This document shows, one piece after another, positions 32,641 through 43,635 of a stretch of DNA of 64,000 bases (within the stretch, counting starts at the first letter, position 1; each line of letters opens with the position of its first letter). Source of the stretch: Alternaria dauci. Taxonomy: Eukaryota > Ascomycota > Dothideomycetes > Pleosporales > Pleosporaceae. Under the pieces are notes generated by a model that worked only from the letters and a program-made list of their open reading frames with translations, was not told the origin of the DNA and searched no databases. A program made the translations under genes and the position numbers. The stretch lies in assembly GCF_042100115.1 (NCBI RefSeq), contig NC_091281.1, positions 992,001 through 1,056,000 of the forward strand, written 5' to 3'.

Positions 32641-34645
32641 ATGTTCGCGACCGACTTACCGCTGGACAAAGAGGCGGAATCCGTGGGAGCGCGGAGGGAA
32701 CGAAAGACCAAGGAGCGATCCGTTAGGTCGAACTCCATCAACACTTCAACCTCACGAACCTCAATTAGTTCGACAAACTCCGGCTCAACTGATCGTGAGT
32801 TATGGTGGTCGTCGGGCCTGAAGAAGGCGAAGAGTATGAAACCAAAGATACTACGGCCATCAACTGGACGGACTACAAACTTACAGAGAACGGCAATTAC
32901 TGTGACAACTGAAGTTGACTTGACCCGCACGCAGAGTCTCAAGGATCCCGAGCTGCAACCTGGCTGGACGTACACAAGTTCTCTCTCCGCGACACTTCCA
33001 TCTGGAGATCCTCTGCATCCGCGTCAACATGAAGTACCAGAGCTGGAAGGTGATATATCATCCCGAAATACGGGCTCCACCAGGTCGCGCATCTCGGGTA
33101 AGTGATGGAGCGTAAGGTCGATGTGAATATGTGCTTATGACATGTGACAGATGACCGACAGCACGAGGTGAGAACTCCTACTACAGTGGACAGCAGCGAC
33201 GACGCGACGCACGCAAGCCGCGTCAGTCCCAAGTCATTCGTAACGAGCCGAACTCGTGCCAGTACAGCGAGCCCTGAAAATGAGCATGCCATACCCATCT
33301 CAATGCCAGAAACGAAGAGGGTTGACAGTGGGTGAGTGATATTCTTACCATTGTTGAATTTATGCTTACTATTCGTAGATGGCCACAGCCCATGGAGACT
33401 GAAGCGACCCTCAAACTGGAAGCATTGGAGCTGCGTAATAGCATCCCGGAGGAGAAATCACATGAGGACGCGAGGCACATGTTGAAAGTGAATAGTGGCG
33501 CAAATTCGGAGATCTCCTGCAAGCCTCTCTCGCAATGGCAGTGTCTCACTCCAAGAGGTGTACCTTCGGAGATGCAGATGCAGTCACGTCTGACTCTTAA
33601 GAAGGTCACAGTTACTCAAGGTACCACATCAGAGCTCACTCGGTTTCAACGCTTCATCCGTAGGATGGAAGGCGCCGGTCCAAAGGTTATCTTGGATCGA
33701 CTCAAGGAAGACTGGCAATGTAACGCAGGCGGAGACGTTGATGAAGAGGTGTGTGGTAATGCCGTAGATGCGCGCCGGGCTCTGCTAATGATTGAACAGT
33801 TGGTCCTTGAAAAGCAACTGTGGTTGTTGACGGGTTTCCAAATGCTGAATTTGGGTCGGGAACGGACCTTGCCGCAGCCCGAATGTAACACCGGGAGGAT
33901 TCTTGAACTATATGGAAATCTCTGTAAGTTGATGTTGTGTCCTTGTGTCACGCTGCCGTGCAAGCTCTAATGGTCGACGTTAGCTGAGGTATACCAACTG
34001 TCGGCTATGCATCCGTCGCAAACAGTACACTTTCTTACCACCAAGCCCCCGCGACCTGTTCAGTTACCGGGCAACGTATCATACTTGACAGTGCGCCAGC
34101 TCGGTGCCGTTCCACTGCCTTACCCAGAAGACTACTTCTCGCATATAAGAGCATCGACGTTGCCGTCGCTGGTACCATCCGCCAAGCTGCCAGAACTGTT
34201 CAGCGAATGTCACAAGCTGCTTGCTCCTGGTGGCTTCCTGGAGATCAGGATCATGGACGCTGCCCCAGTACGCAAGACGACCGGCCCACTGATGCGAGTG
34301 TGGATCGAGGATAGGCTCTCTGTAAACTTGGAACGAGACTTCAGATGCTCGAAGCCATGCTCGTTGGTTCCAGGCTGGCTAACAGCTGCCGGGTTCGAGA
34401 TGCTCGTTCAAGAAGACGATCAGAGCATGACGCTGCCATGCGCTCTCGACGCCGATGTGGCCAACGTAAATGATGAGCTCTCGATGATTATTGGCCGGGC
34501 CTTCTGGAAAGACATCTGGGGCAGCTTTGTGGACGACGCTCCGGACGAACCGAAGTGGTGGTGGGAAGACGAAGAGATTGTGCAAGAGTGCGTAAAGCGC
34601 CAGACCTTGCTTGAGTGCAGGACAATCTTTGCATACAAGCGATGA
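32641..34645 (+). CDS. Methyltransferase-like protein with disordered N-terminus
   Basis: Five exons, 32641..33097, 33151..33331, 33379..33748, 33800..33923 and 33984..34645, giving 597 aa. The first half is charged and Ser/Thr-rich with no fold visible. The second half looks like the end of a class I SAM-dependent methyltransferase: LYGNLSEVYQLSAMHP, then PEDYFSHIRASTLPSL, FSECHKLLAPGGFLEIRIMDA (the motif-III-like LLAPGG), and a Trp-rich end EPKWWWEDEE. The usual glycine-rich SAM motif (DxGxGxG) is not visible, so binding may be altered or lost. The 51-nt intron at 33749-33799 (GTGTGT, CTAAT, ACAG) is a multiple of three with no stop, so retention would also give a protein. Similar proteins occur widely in filamentous fungi without a known substrate. 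Confidence 0.78.
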
Positions 34646-35411
34646 GAGCCAAAACGCGTGGCACGACGGCTGGTGCAGCGTGTTCGTAATGAAGATTCGA
34701 CGAGATGGGATTGGCGTTGGTGGAGACATGGAGCGTCTGTACGATAGGATACCCGACGCGTGTTGCTGTTACTACCGCCTGTGATGATACCTCCTTTAGA
34801 TTTGTAATTAGATAGCGATGCATCTGATACGCCGCGCGAATCGATAGTTGGACTTGACGACCATGGAGGTTTCCGAGGTTCGCTTGCCCAAATCCTCCTA
34901 GCCCCAGGCCATTTAGCGCCTCCTCACGTGACGCCGCGAGTAACGCCGTTGCTGGTCAAGTGACAGCAGGACCCAACATGTTCGCCATCCTCCTCTACAG
35001 AGTTGCACAAGCTGCAGTCTGCCAACTGCAACACCGTGACTTGGACTATGGTCGTCGGGCTATTTCGCTCCACCTCCCCGGACATCAGTCCAGGTGTCCG
35101 TGCCACAGCCTCCGTTTCAGATGCATGGTCCGCAACGCGTCGTGGCTACAAGATCAGCACTATGTCGGCGCGACCGAAGCTTTTCCGCACAACTCTTACA
35201 CTCGACGGCGCTTTTGACCTGCTTCCCTCCTGGATTGATTAAGCCGGCCATCCAGCTCGTACCACGTCTGCATAATTTGGCACAATTCCCACACGACACG
35301 GTCACGATCCTACACAATCCGGGAATCCTACACAATCATCGGCAGGCCTAGAACCGGCTTCAGACCGATCGGCATCCGAATCACGGCCGCCGAACAGCGG
35401 TGTCAGGAGAC
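34646..35411. other. Spacer upstream of the peroxiredoxin-like gene
   Basis: About 770 bp with no convincing ORF. Pyrimidine-rich sequence with CACAA repeats just before the downstream ATG resembles a 5' UTR. Confidence 0.45.
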
Positions 35412-36255
35412 ATGTTCAGTTCGCTAGGGACCAAGATAGCCCTGCGCAAAGCAGGGTTGGGCAACGTCAAGCTTCCCAAATCCGACGACTTGTTTGGCAG
35501 TGGAAACACGAAGAAGGGGAACGCCAATGGCACCGATGGAGGAGATGCAGGCTTCGCCAACCCGTTCGCAAACGTACAATGGGGTGTACCAAAAGCCCTA
35601 CAATCTTGGACGACGCCTCCACCGCCCCAGATCCCGGTGCGCAAGCCACCGAATATTGGAGATCGAGCACAAGCACACGCAAAGTTGAAATTTCCAACAA
35701 CCGATGGCCGGCCGACTATACTGCTGTTCCTGAGGTTCTGCGGGTGTCCTTGTGAGTATCATCTCCTCAGAGGCTCAGGTTGGCTGCAATGGTTGAAATA
35801 GACTAATTTCCACAAAAGTCACCGAGAAACTCTTCCTCTCGCTCCGAAACCTCGCGAACCGCCACACTTCGATCCACTTCGTCGCAGTCTCCCACTGCAC
35901 GCCTGCTGCAACCACAGAGTGGCTCAAGAAGCTCGGTGGAGCCTGGAACGTGGACGTGGTAGTAGATCAAGACCGGGAACTATACGCGCTGTGGGGCCTA
36001 GGCATAGCTACCTGGGGCCATGTGCTGCATCCTAGGAATGGGTACAATCAGGTCATGCTCCGGAGAAACGAGGGTGTCTGGGGACAACAGATCGGAGAAG
36101 GAGCATGTCGATGGCAGGTTGGTGGGGCATATGCAGTCGATGGCAGGGGCGTTGTTACATGGGGCTCACCAATGCAATCAGTAGACGAGGTGATACCATT
36201 CGAACACGGCGTCATGTCACTTGGATATGGAGAGACGCACCGGTTGGGATTGTGA
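35412..36255 (+). CDS. AhpC/TSA (peroxiredoxin-like 2) family protein
   Basis: Two exons, 35412..35751 and 35819..36255, with a 67-nt intron (GTGAGT, GACTAAT, AAAAG; phase 1), giving 258 aa. About 95 polar residues precede a thioredoxin-fold domain with the strand TILLFLRFCGCPF (Cys110 and Cys112 at the redox site). The sequence continues TEKLFLSLRNLANRH, then FVAVSHCTPAATTEWL, VVVDQDRELYALWGLG and a final GGAYAVDGRGVVTWG. This is the pattern of the AhpC/TSA_2 (PRXL2/FAM213-like) group, thiol-based oxidoreductases whose natural partners in fungi are mostly unknown. The N-terminal extension may be disordered. A GTG four codons upstream is in frame, but ATG at 35412 is the natural start. Confidence 0.85.
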
Positions 36256-36676
36256 AATTCCACAATGGGTATTCGGACGTTCAAAATTCCATACAAGGGC
36301 ATGCAAGGGTAGAGAGCGAACATTGGTGAAGGTGCGAAGAGTTCGCGTCTTTGTATAGTACGTTCAGCGTTCAATCTTTCTATTTTAGAGGAGCTTGCAG
36401 TCAGCAGTCTGACAGTAAAAATCTGGGACAGACATGCTGAAGTTCAATTAACTACATAAACAGCTTTCGTTTTCCAAACAAAATCAGACCTTGCCTAGAT
36501 CACGGCTGTACCGTGGGAACACGTCTCAGTACATCTCCATAACTGTCAGCTCATCTATGTACCACGAGCTGGAGTGATCCATACGCAACATACTATATTG
36601 CATGCAAAACATCCACGCGCAGAGCATTATGACCAATGTCGGATACGGGGTACGGTATAGCCATAGTTCGCCACGA
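36256..36676. other. Convergent 3' spacer
   Basis: About 420 bp between the ends of the peroxiredoxin-like gene and the gene on the opposite strand. Nothing else is seen. Confidence 0.5.
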
Positions 36677-38043
36677 CTATCTGGTTGCAAATTCACCGCC
36701 TACGAAACGTTCAAACAAATACAGTAAATGCATATTGACACAGTCATCCCTTGATCTCGTGAACGCTTGCTTATATCCAGGCTTGTCTGTTGAGGACAAG
36801 TCGCAGTCCTTCTTTAAAGCCTCGAGGACTGCCACTCTGACCTCAGTCCATCTTTGCGAGTCTTCCTTTGTAGCAGCTACACTCCGCGCTAGATCAAGAC
36901 CTCCATTCTTCTTGATCAATTCCTTCATCATTCGTTCGGAAAGTAGGTCAGATCCCATAAAATGCGAGGCGGTCTTCCTGGTATCAGCCAAAGCTGATTA
37001 GAGATCCACTCAAGCGTGACCTTCCGGTTGCGATCGTACGGGGAACCTTTCATGTGTGGTTTGACTGGTTCCCATAGCTCATCGATCAGAGCTGTGCTTC
37101 TTGGATCCGGTTTAGGATACGAAAAGAGAATGGACTCGAGATTTGGCAGGACAGAGCAGATCTGTCGCAGAGAAACTGTGTCTGCCATTGAAAAGGACTT
37201 ACGAAGCGAGTCCTCACGAGACTCTTCAGTCGGTAAAATTTGAATCTCGAGCTGGGTTATTTGGCGTCCGACCTTCGAATTCCCGATGCTCGTGTATCGG
37301 TCCGCGTAATCTTCTGAATTATCGCATGTGAAGTAATTTCGGGTTGTTCTTAGTTTTGTAACCCTGCTGGCTTTGAGTAGGAGTACGTGCCGATCGAAGC
37401 AATCTTTGTCGACCTCGTCATGTATCTGTTTATTCGTACGCATTATTCCCAGATTCTGCGGAAACGACCGTTCCGTTTTTGCGTATTTCGGAGAGAGCAT
37501 GGGGATATAGGCAAGATGCGGTATGAGACGATCGTACACCTGGAGTCGAAGCTCATAGGGAAGCCGGAGAAATGGGAAAGGTTTGACTTTAGCATAGTTA
37601 GCCTTATCCACGCATGTGTATGGTACGGCAATTACGTGTCTGCTCTGCGTTGCAGAAAATCTCTTCGAGGGAAGTGTCGCAAATGGTGTCCAGCGCTTGC
37701 GGTATACATTGGTGAAGTGTCGTGACTCTAGTACTTCAGTGTACGCCCTGACATAAACGTCAGGAATTTCGTCCGGTCGTGTCAATTCCTTGGTGCAGAA
37801 GTAGAGATCTTCTGAGCCGTAGATATTCGTGTACGATGGGGCTCTCCTGATAATTTCATAGAACTGTAGCTGTTTGTGACGATCGAACGGAGTTTTAGTT
37901 AACACGTTGTTCAGTGCCTGTAGCTTGACCTTCAAAAGCCCAGCCCGAGCCACTGTGTATGCGCCTGTGAAGTCTATTCTCTCGGCGGTTGAGGTATACC
38001 TAGGCCAAAAGTCAGCATGTCTATATCGAAACAATGGTTTCAT
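36677..38043 (-). CDS. Uncharacterised protein with an F-box-like motif, 434 aa
   Basis: Two exons, 38043..37040 and 36977..36677, with a 62-nt intron (GTACGA, CTAAT, CCAG; phase 2). Read without the intron, the frame stops after 371 residues, and the C-terminal 100 residues lie in another frame. The spliced model joins KGSP to KTASHFMGSDLLSER. A motif of the type F-L-x-LP-x-ELR-x-x-VY-x-x-L (residues 159-173) resembles the F-box-like or 2EXR segment that starts many fungal proteins of unknown function. It is followed by a pattern with IMRTNKQIHDEV, also typical of that group. No catalytic residues are visible. A role as a substrate adaptor in ubiquitin ligation would be speculation. About 110 residues at the N-terminus match nothing I know. 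Confidence 0.7.
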
Positions 38044-39459
38044 GGTCGCTGCCTACATCGCTTGTATTGAAATCTTGACAAAAGTGGTAGTTTGGTTGGA
38101 TTGCAGATACTTTGGAAGACCTGAAAGATCTGGAAGGGAATGGTTCTTAATAATATTACCTAGGTGTTGAGACAGAACGTGATAAAATCAGGGGCGCCAA
38201 CCAGTGATATAAGGTACGAAGCATCGAGCTAAGGGAGGCAGCAGCATCACACGGGCCAAATGTACGAAAAGATTTCCCAGTTGATACGAGATCAAGTTTC
38301 GGATCCAACTCAGTACCTACGAGGTTATCATAGGCAGTGGAGCTCAACAACAGGACTGGTGCCTAACTAGCGTCAATAAAATCCACCTGGGTGTGTTGGT
38401 GTAGCGAGACACTTTTCGATCCAGGTCCTTGGATTGCTTAGAGCGCGCTCACATCCGGATAAGCACAGTGCGCAACTATCCCACAGCTCTTTTCTCCTAG
38501 CGAGTTAACCTCTATCGCCGAAAAGCGCGCTGTTAATTGGGTATGCTGTCGCTCGTTCTGCTGATGCCATCATACCTAGCCTGCATAACATGATCAGTAA
38601 TTGGCGGATTGAGTTACACAGCGAAGACCTTACTGGACCTTCCTCTATTGTAGCCTATTATAGCCTACTGTAGCTTGGATTTGAAGCTTATCAAATTTGG
38701 TGTGGTTGACCTGTTTGGGAAGTAAAAAGTGCGGATGGATACGGGGTTCGTGCTAGCACGGTCCAGTGACAGACGCCTTCAGGGTAATTTGATGCTCTTA
38801 CTCTCCCACCATCACGCCATAAACTCACATAGTCTGATTGTATCTAATCAAGTCTCCTGTTGTAGGGAAAAAATGTTCCGTGTTACTAATGTCGCGACAA
38901 AGCACGATTTGCTGCAACAGACCGCACTATGAGCGCGAGCACTATTCATCCACTGTCCAAATGGCGACCTAACGTCTCGGAGATCGCATGGGCATCATCA
39001 CTCGTGCCACGACACGATCGTTATCCCAGAGACGGCGCATTCGATGCAGTTTGTACCGGAAGCCAGACGCATACTGCAAGGTAGGGAGAGGAGACTTTGC
39101 GGAGTATACAAGGTTGAGTGCGGGAACTTTGTCGGAGACATTCCAACACTGCCTAGGTGCGCTTCTAGCACAGAACCGGGGACTTTACTGTTGAATATCA
39201 TGCGCAATACAGTCTCTTTACCTCAAGGCGTTAGATGACGCCGTGTGTTTATGAGAAACATGTCCGAGACTGTACTTGCACCGGAGATTTTCGTGCTGCA
39301 GAAGTCCAGTGCTCACAGTATATTAGGCTGGCTTGAACAGACGACAAACGAAACACAACCCTTAGAGACTCTCGAATTTCCAGATCGCCTTGTCTCGCGC
39401 AAGCCCTACGCTGATCCGAAACATACTTCCACAAAGCTATACACGGCAGACAAAACAAG
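38044..39459. other. 1.4-kb divergent intergenic region
   Basis: It lies between the F-box-like gene start and the flavoprotein start. It includes AT-richer sequence around 38600-38720 with repeated short TAGCCTA/TAGCCTACT words (38650-38672). No coding sequence is supportable. Confidence 0.45.
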
Positions 39460-40530
39460 ATGGTGCTCCGAGTTCGACCTCAGATCTTCGACATACTCAT
39501 CATCGGCTCAGGTCCAGCGGGGCTGAATGCCGCGCTCACCTGCGCCAGAACGCGTAGTACAGCTATTGTGTTCGATAGTCAGCAGTATCGTAATGAAGGC
39601 GTTACACACATGCATACGGTAGCGTCTCGCGATCACTTCAACCCCCGAGAATTCGGTCGCATAGCTCGCGAACAAATCGAATCCCGTTACGATACCGTTT
39701 GTTTTCAAGCTACTACGATCACCCACGCATGCAAGAAGCAATTATTGGTTCCTGATGAGAAGGAGCTGTACGATGGCTTCGAAGTCACAGACAGCGAGGG
39801 GCACTCATACAAGGGAAAGAAGATCATCTTAGCTACTGGTTCGAAAGATGTTCTCCCCGAGATACAAGGCTACAAGGACAACTGGCCAGCGCATATATAC
39901 CAATGTCTAGCCTGTGATGGCTACGAGCAACGCGGAAGTGCAGTTGGCATACTGGGTTTTGACAGCCCAATGTACACGCACTTCGTACAAATGGCTATTC
40001 CACTCGAACCTACTTCCATTACCATATTCAGCAACGGACCCACCAAGCAGGAAGCGTCATTACAGGACGCTATTAAACTGGCGAAGGCCTTTGGTGCAAC
40101 GCTCGACGAGCGGAAAATCGTGCGCCTAGTGAACAACGGCCCAAGCCACACAGATGGCGTAACGATTCACTTCGAGACCGGCGAACCATTTAAATGTGGT
40201 TTTATCGTTCACAAACCTGCTACAGTCAACCGCGCGCAACACCTCATCGAGCAGCTCGGTGTCGAGACAGTGGAACCAGCGATGGGTGGACATATCAAGA
40301 TTGCAAACGCAATGTTCAACGAGACTAACGTCACGGGCGTGTTCGCTGCTGGTGATACTATGGTGATGATGAAGCAGGTTGCGATTGCTATGGCAGAAGG
40401 ACTCAAAGCAGCGGCAGGTGCGGGGATGCAGATTGCGCAAGAGAAGGCCAAGAGCCTTTCCAAGACCTTTGAGGAGAGGGAGGGCACGATTGAGGGGGAG
40501 AAGGATGAGGCAGAAATAAATTCTTACTAG
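39460..40530 (+). CDS. Thioredoxin-reductase-like FAD-dependent disulfide oxidoreductase
   Basis: A single exon of 356 aa. The N-terminal FAD-binding loop is GSGPAG (16-21), followed by ATGS near 125-128. The redox pair is C149-L-A-C152 followed by DGYEQRG. The NAD(P)-binding loop is weak (GILGFDSPMYTHF rather than GxGxxA). The C-terminal FAD motif is GVFAAGDT. The length fits the low-molecular-weight thioredoxin reductase fold. The CLAC-DGYE-RG segment and the weak nucleotide site recall the fungal GliT/HlmI branch, which oxidises dithiols of natural products with oxygen, rather than housekeeping Trr1 with its CAVC-type site. No gliotoxin-type NRPS is in this window, so the substrate is open. 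The start is the first ATG before the Rossmann strand. Confidence 0.86.
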   Translation: MVLRVRPQIFDILIIGSGPAGLNAALTCARTRSTAIVFDSQQYRNEGVTHMHTVASRDHFNPREFGRIAREQIESRYDTVCFQATTITHACKKQLLVPDEKELYDGFEVTDSEGHSYKGKKIILATGSKDVLPEIQGYKDNWPAHIYQCLACDGYEQRGSAVGILGFDSPMYTHFVQMAIPLEPTSITIFSNGPTKQEASLQDAIKLAKAFGATLDERKIVRLVNNGPSHTDGVTIHFETGEPFKCGFIVHKPATVNRAQHLIEQLGVETVEPAMGGHIKIANAMFNETNVTGVFAAGDTMVMMKQVAIAMAEGLKAAAGAGMQIAQEKAKSLSKTFEEREGTIEGEKDEAEINSY

Positions 40531-40930
40531 GAAGAATGACTGAGTGTGACTAAAGGAGCGACAGAGTTGGAGTGTCCACATGTATGGTGTTTGCGCAGAC
40601 GAAATGCCCTGGAGAGCACGAAGATTGCCTCTCAACATACAGTGTGTAATTTCCTCTAAGAGTATAGAAGTTTTCCTTCCCGATGTGGCCATTAGTCTGG
40701 ACATCTGTCGTTACCATTGGGTCGCAGACTGTGCTTTACTTCGCTGTGACGGTAGCAAGAGCGTTCGCACCCAGCGCACGATTCCTCGAACGCTCTCAGC
40801 ATGCACGGCACCTACCACACTTGCCATGCTGCTACTCTTGAACTTCGTACGGTCATCTACAGCTTTCGTCGATTACAGAATCTTACTCAAATCTCCGAAC
40901 TCATCACCAAATCACTAAAATCGGCCCAAA
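40531..40930. other. Spacer upstream of the 220-aa gene
   Basis: About 400 bp, probably the promoter and leader of the following gene. No ORF has support. Confidence 0.45.
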
Positions 40931-41767
40931 ATGTTGGCCCCGCAGTTCGCAGACCTCAAATCCCGAATCAATGGCCTGATCGTCAAGACCAATTCCATAC
41001 CTTCCTCATTATCTGAGGCCTCCACATTCGCCGGCGACAATGCTCGTGGCAAGCCGCCGGCCCAACCGAGATGCCCTATCAAGAAACCTTCCATGCGCTT
41101 ATTTCCTAAAACACAGACTCCACTACCGACAGTCAACATTGTGACAAAACACAGCCATGCGTTCAACAGCTCAACAGCAACTGGATTGGATAAACTGGGA
41201 CAGCTGCAGTTTGCTGAACTGGTGAAAGGGTGGATTATTGGTATGTGTTATCATCCATGTATCGGCGCTCCAGATCGGAGAAAGAGAGAAAGACGGTCTC
41301 AGCGAGATGCAGATGAACGAATGGCTAACATTGCGTTAATGGATAGAAATTGCTCCTCTCGTTGCCGCCACAAATTCTGACAAGAACACTCTTTACAAAG
41401 TCGTCTTCACTGCGAGGAAATTGGACACCGGAAACCAATCAGCCATTATCTCAGTAACTGCAACTTCTTCGTATACAGCGAAACTCTTTGCCATCAGGCA
41501 ACCTCTATGGGACAGTGGTTGGACGCTTGTTGAGCAGAGCGGCCAAACGGATACCTTGATCGATGCAGTAGAAGACTTGTGGGAGAGGGTTATGCATAGA
41601 GCGGATATTTTGACTCGTGAGTCATGATGTGTAATGATGGATGGAGTTTGAAAAGTCATGTACTAACGGATGTCAATTTGGTAGATGGAACGAAAGTCGG
41701 TGCGATGGTCGGTAGGGGGATAAGCGGAAATGAGAAAACGACGATTAGAAAGAGTACGGAATGGTAG
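40931..41767 (+). CDS. Uncharacterised protein, 220 aa
   Basis: Three exons, 40931..41240, 41347..41616 and 41685..41767, with introns of 106 and 68 nt. The second has a perfect ACTAAC branch site; both donors are strong (GTATGT, GTGAGT) and all phases agree. The protein begins MLAPQFADLKSRINGLIV, has a Pro-rich low-complexity region (about 35-75), then a possible folded part with LGQLQFAELVKGWIIG, KVVFTARKLDTGNQSAI and AVEDLWERVM. It ends with a basic tail. There is no signal peptide or membrane span. I recognise no family. The clean splicing and codon continuity are the reasons for calling it. Confidence 0.68.
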
Positions 41768-42016
41768 TTATGATCAGAAGGAAGAATGTGGATGGGCTGA
41801 GGGTGGTAATGATTTTTTAATAGTATATGTGAGCTGCGAAACCGGGCTTTTTGGTGTATAAGATACTTCCTATCGATGGCATACATACTCAAGGATAGAT
41901 GTTTCTGTATATCTACAGTCGACGCACCCACGTAGCACACATACAATTTCCTGGTATCTCCAGTGTCTTTCTCTTATCCACCATCTTTGACATCAGTCTA
42001 ACAATCTTCCAACACC

Positions 42017-43635
42017 TTACTCCTCCTTCTTGTGTATCCTCGGCAACCCGAGCCATAACACCAAAATTACGCCCAACAGCGCCAGAATAATCGGCTGCAG
42101 CACCTGTACACCTTTCGCCTGCGCGATAGCTCCAACCGCAAATGGAAAAATGGCAGCTCCACTACCGCCAAAAGCTGCCGCAAAACCAATCGCACCCACA
42201 TGCAAATGGCGTGGCAGAAGCTTTGTAGCGGCGACCACGACAGCAGGGAATAAGGGACCGAGGAAAAACCCCTGGAAGCTTACCGCAACAGCCGAGACGT
42301 AAAATTGGGGGACAAGCCAGAAGATGAGTTCGAGGGCCATTGTAATGGGGAGGTAGATCTGGTGCCTTGAATTAGTATGAGGAAGAGACAATGCATATGC
42401 GAAGAAAGGACTTACGGTAATAGCCAACTTTTCCCCTATTCTCGGCGTCACAAAGCCCAACACAATCCTCCCAACAGTAATACCCATCCAAAAGCCAGTC
42501 GCTACCATTCCACTCGCAAACTCCTCACCGTCACGCACCTCGAGCATGAATTTGACGATCCAACCACCAAGCGCAACTTCAATACCCACATATCCGAGTA
42601 AGAAGAGTGCGCAGAGCCATGTGACGCGTGCATGCGGAAGACGGAGGAGAGCCTCCTTCATCCTGTTGTCTTTCGTATCGCTGGTACGTGGGTTGGCCGC
42701 ACAGAACTTGGCACCGGTTTCGCGCCAGAAGGCTGTTGTCGAGGTCGCTAGTTCTATGACTGCCATGGCGATCATAACATAGTAGAACGTATACCAGGGT
42801 AGTCTGTTCCCCTTTGTAATCATAGTCGTTGCTATCAAGGGAGAAAGCACGGCGCCCACACCGTAGAAGGCGTGTAGGAAACCTAGCACTTCATTCGGGT
42901 TCGCCATATTGCCGATCCAGGCATCTGCGTCAAGTCAGTAACTAATTTCCCCTTCCATCTTTTGGAGATGAGGAATGGGACAGCTACTCACTCCACGCAG
43001 CATCAGCAAGACCATTACCGAAGCCAGCCAACATAAAAATGACGACGAGCACCGGGTATGGAGGATGCACCGCAATAACCACATACGCGATGAGATGACA
43101 CGTTGGCGCTATGACCGCAACACCTCTCTGGCCAAATTTGATATGAATGGTGTTGTTTAATAGTGCGGAAGCCGTGTAGCCGACTAGCGGAGATAAAAAC
43201 ACCAGCGATATGACGACGAAAGTGAGGCTATAGTACTCTTGCAACTAAAGTGATTGTCAGCATGCTCTCCCTGCTTCCTGTGGATTGTGGCTTCTCTCGA
43301 AGGTATGTCAAACTCACATAGGGTATTAGAGCTCCGTACGCAGCGTCATTGCTCCCCATGACAATGAAACTCCAAAAGGCCGCCGAAGTCTTGAAGAAAT
43401 TTGATCGCGGATGGTTCCATCGCTCCAGCTTGGCTGCTGATTGGGTCGTTGGAGACGGTAGATTTTCTATCGGATCGCTTTCTTGGGCGCCTTTGGTATC
43501 TGAAAGTCGCAAGCCGCCCATGTTGCTCGAGTTTGCGATTTGGGCATTTTGGGGCTTAGAGACGTAGTTAGAGACGTCTTGGAGCTCAATGGGTTGCTCG
43601 AGACAGGTCGATGAGGTGCCGTTCTGGAACGCCAT
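42017..43635 (-). CDS. MFS transporter, Bsc6/FucP-like
   Basis: Four exons, 43635..43318, 43244..42992, 42924..42416 and 42358..42017, with introns of 57-73 nt, giving 473 aa. A polar cytosolic N-terminus of about 80 residues precedes about 11-12 hydrophobic spans. Recognisable parts are ASAAFWSFIVMGSNDAAYGALIPY, PLVGYTASALLNNTIHIKFGQRG, FMLAGFGNGLADAAWNAWIG and GFAAAFGGSGAAIFPFAVGA. This is the fungal MFS branch related to bacterial FucP and yeast Bsc6, most members of which have unknown substrates. The last residues (RIHKKEE) are the cytosolic tail. No neighbouring gene points to a substrate. Confidence 0.88.

Noticed and set aside
36677..37040. Apparent frameshift between the 371-aa frame and a second 104-aa frame in the F-box-like gene
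   Set aside because: A 62-nt intron (37039-36978) with GTACGA, CTAAT and CCAG joins the frames in the correct phase, so no mutation is needed.
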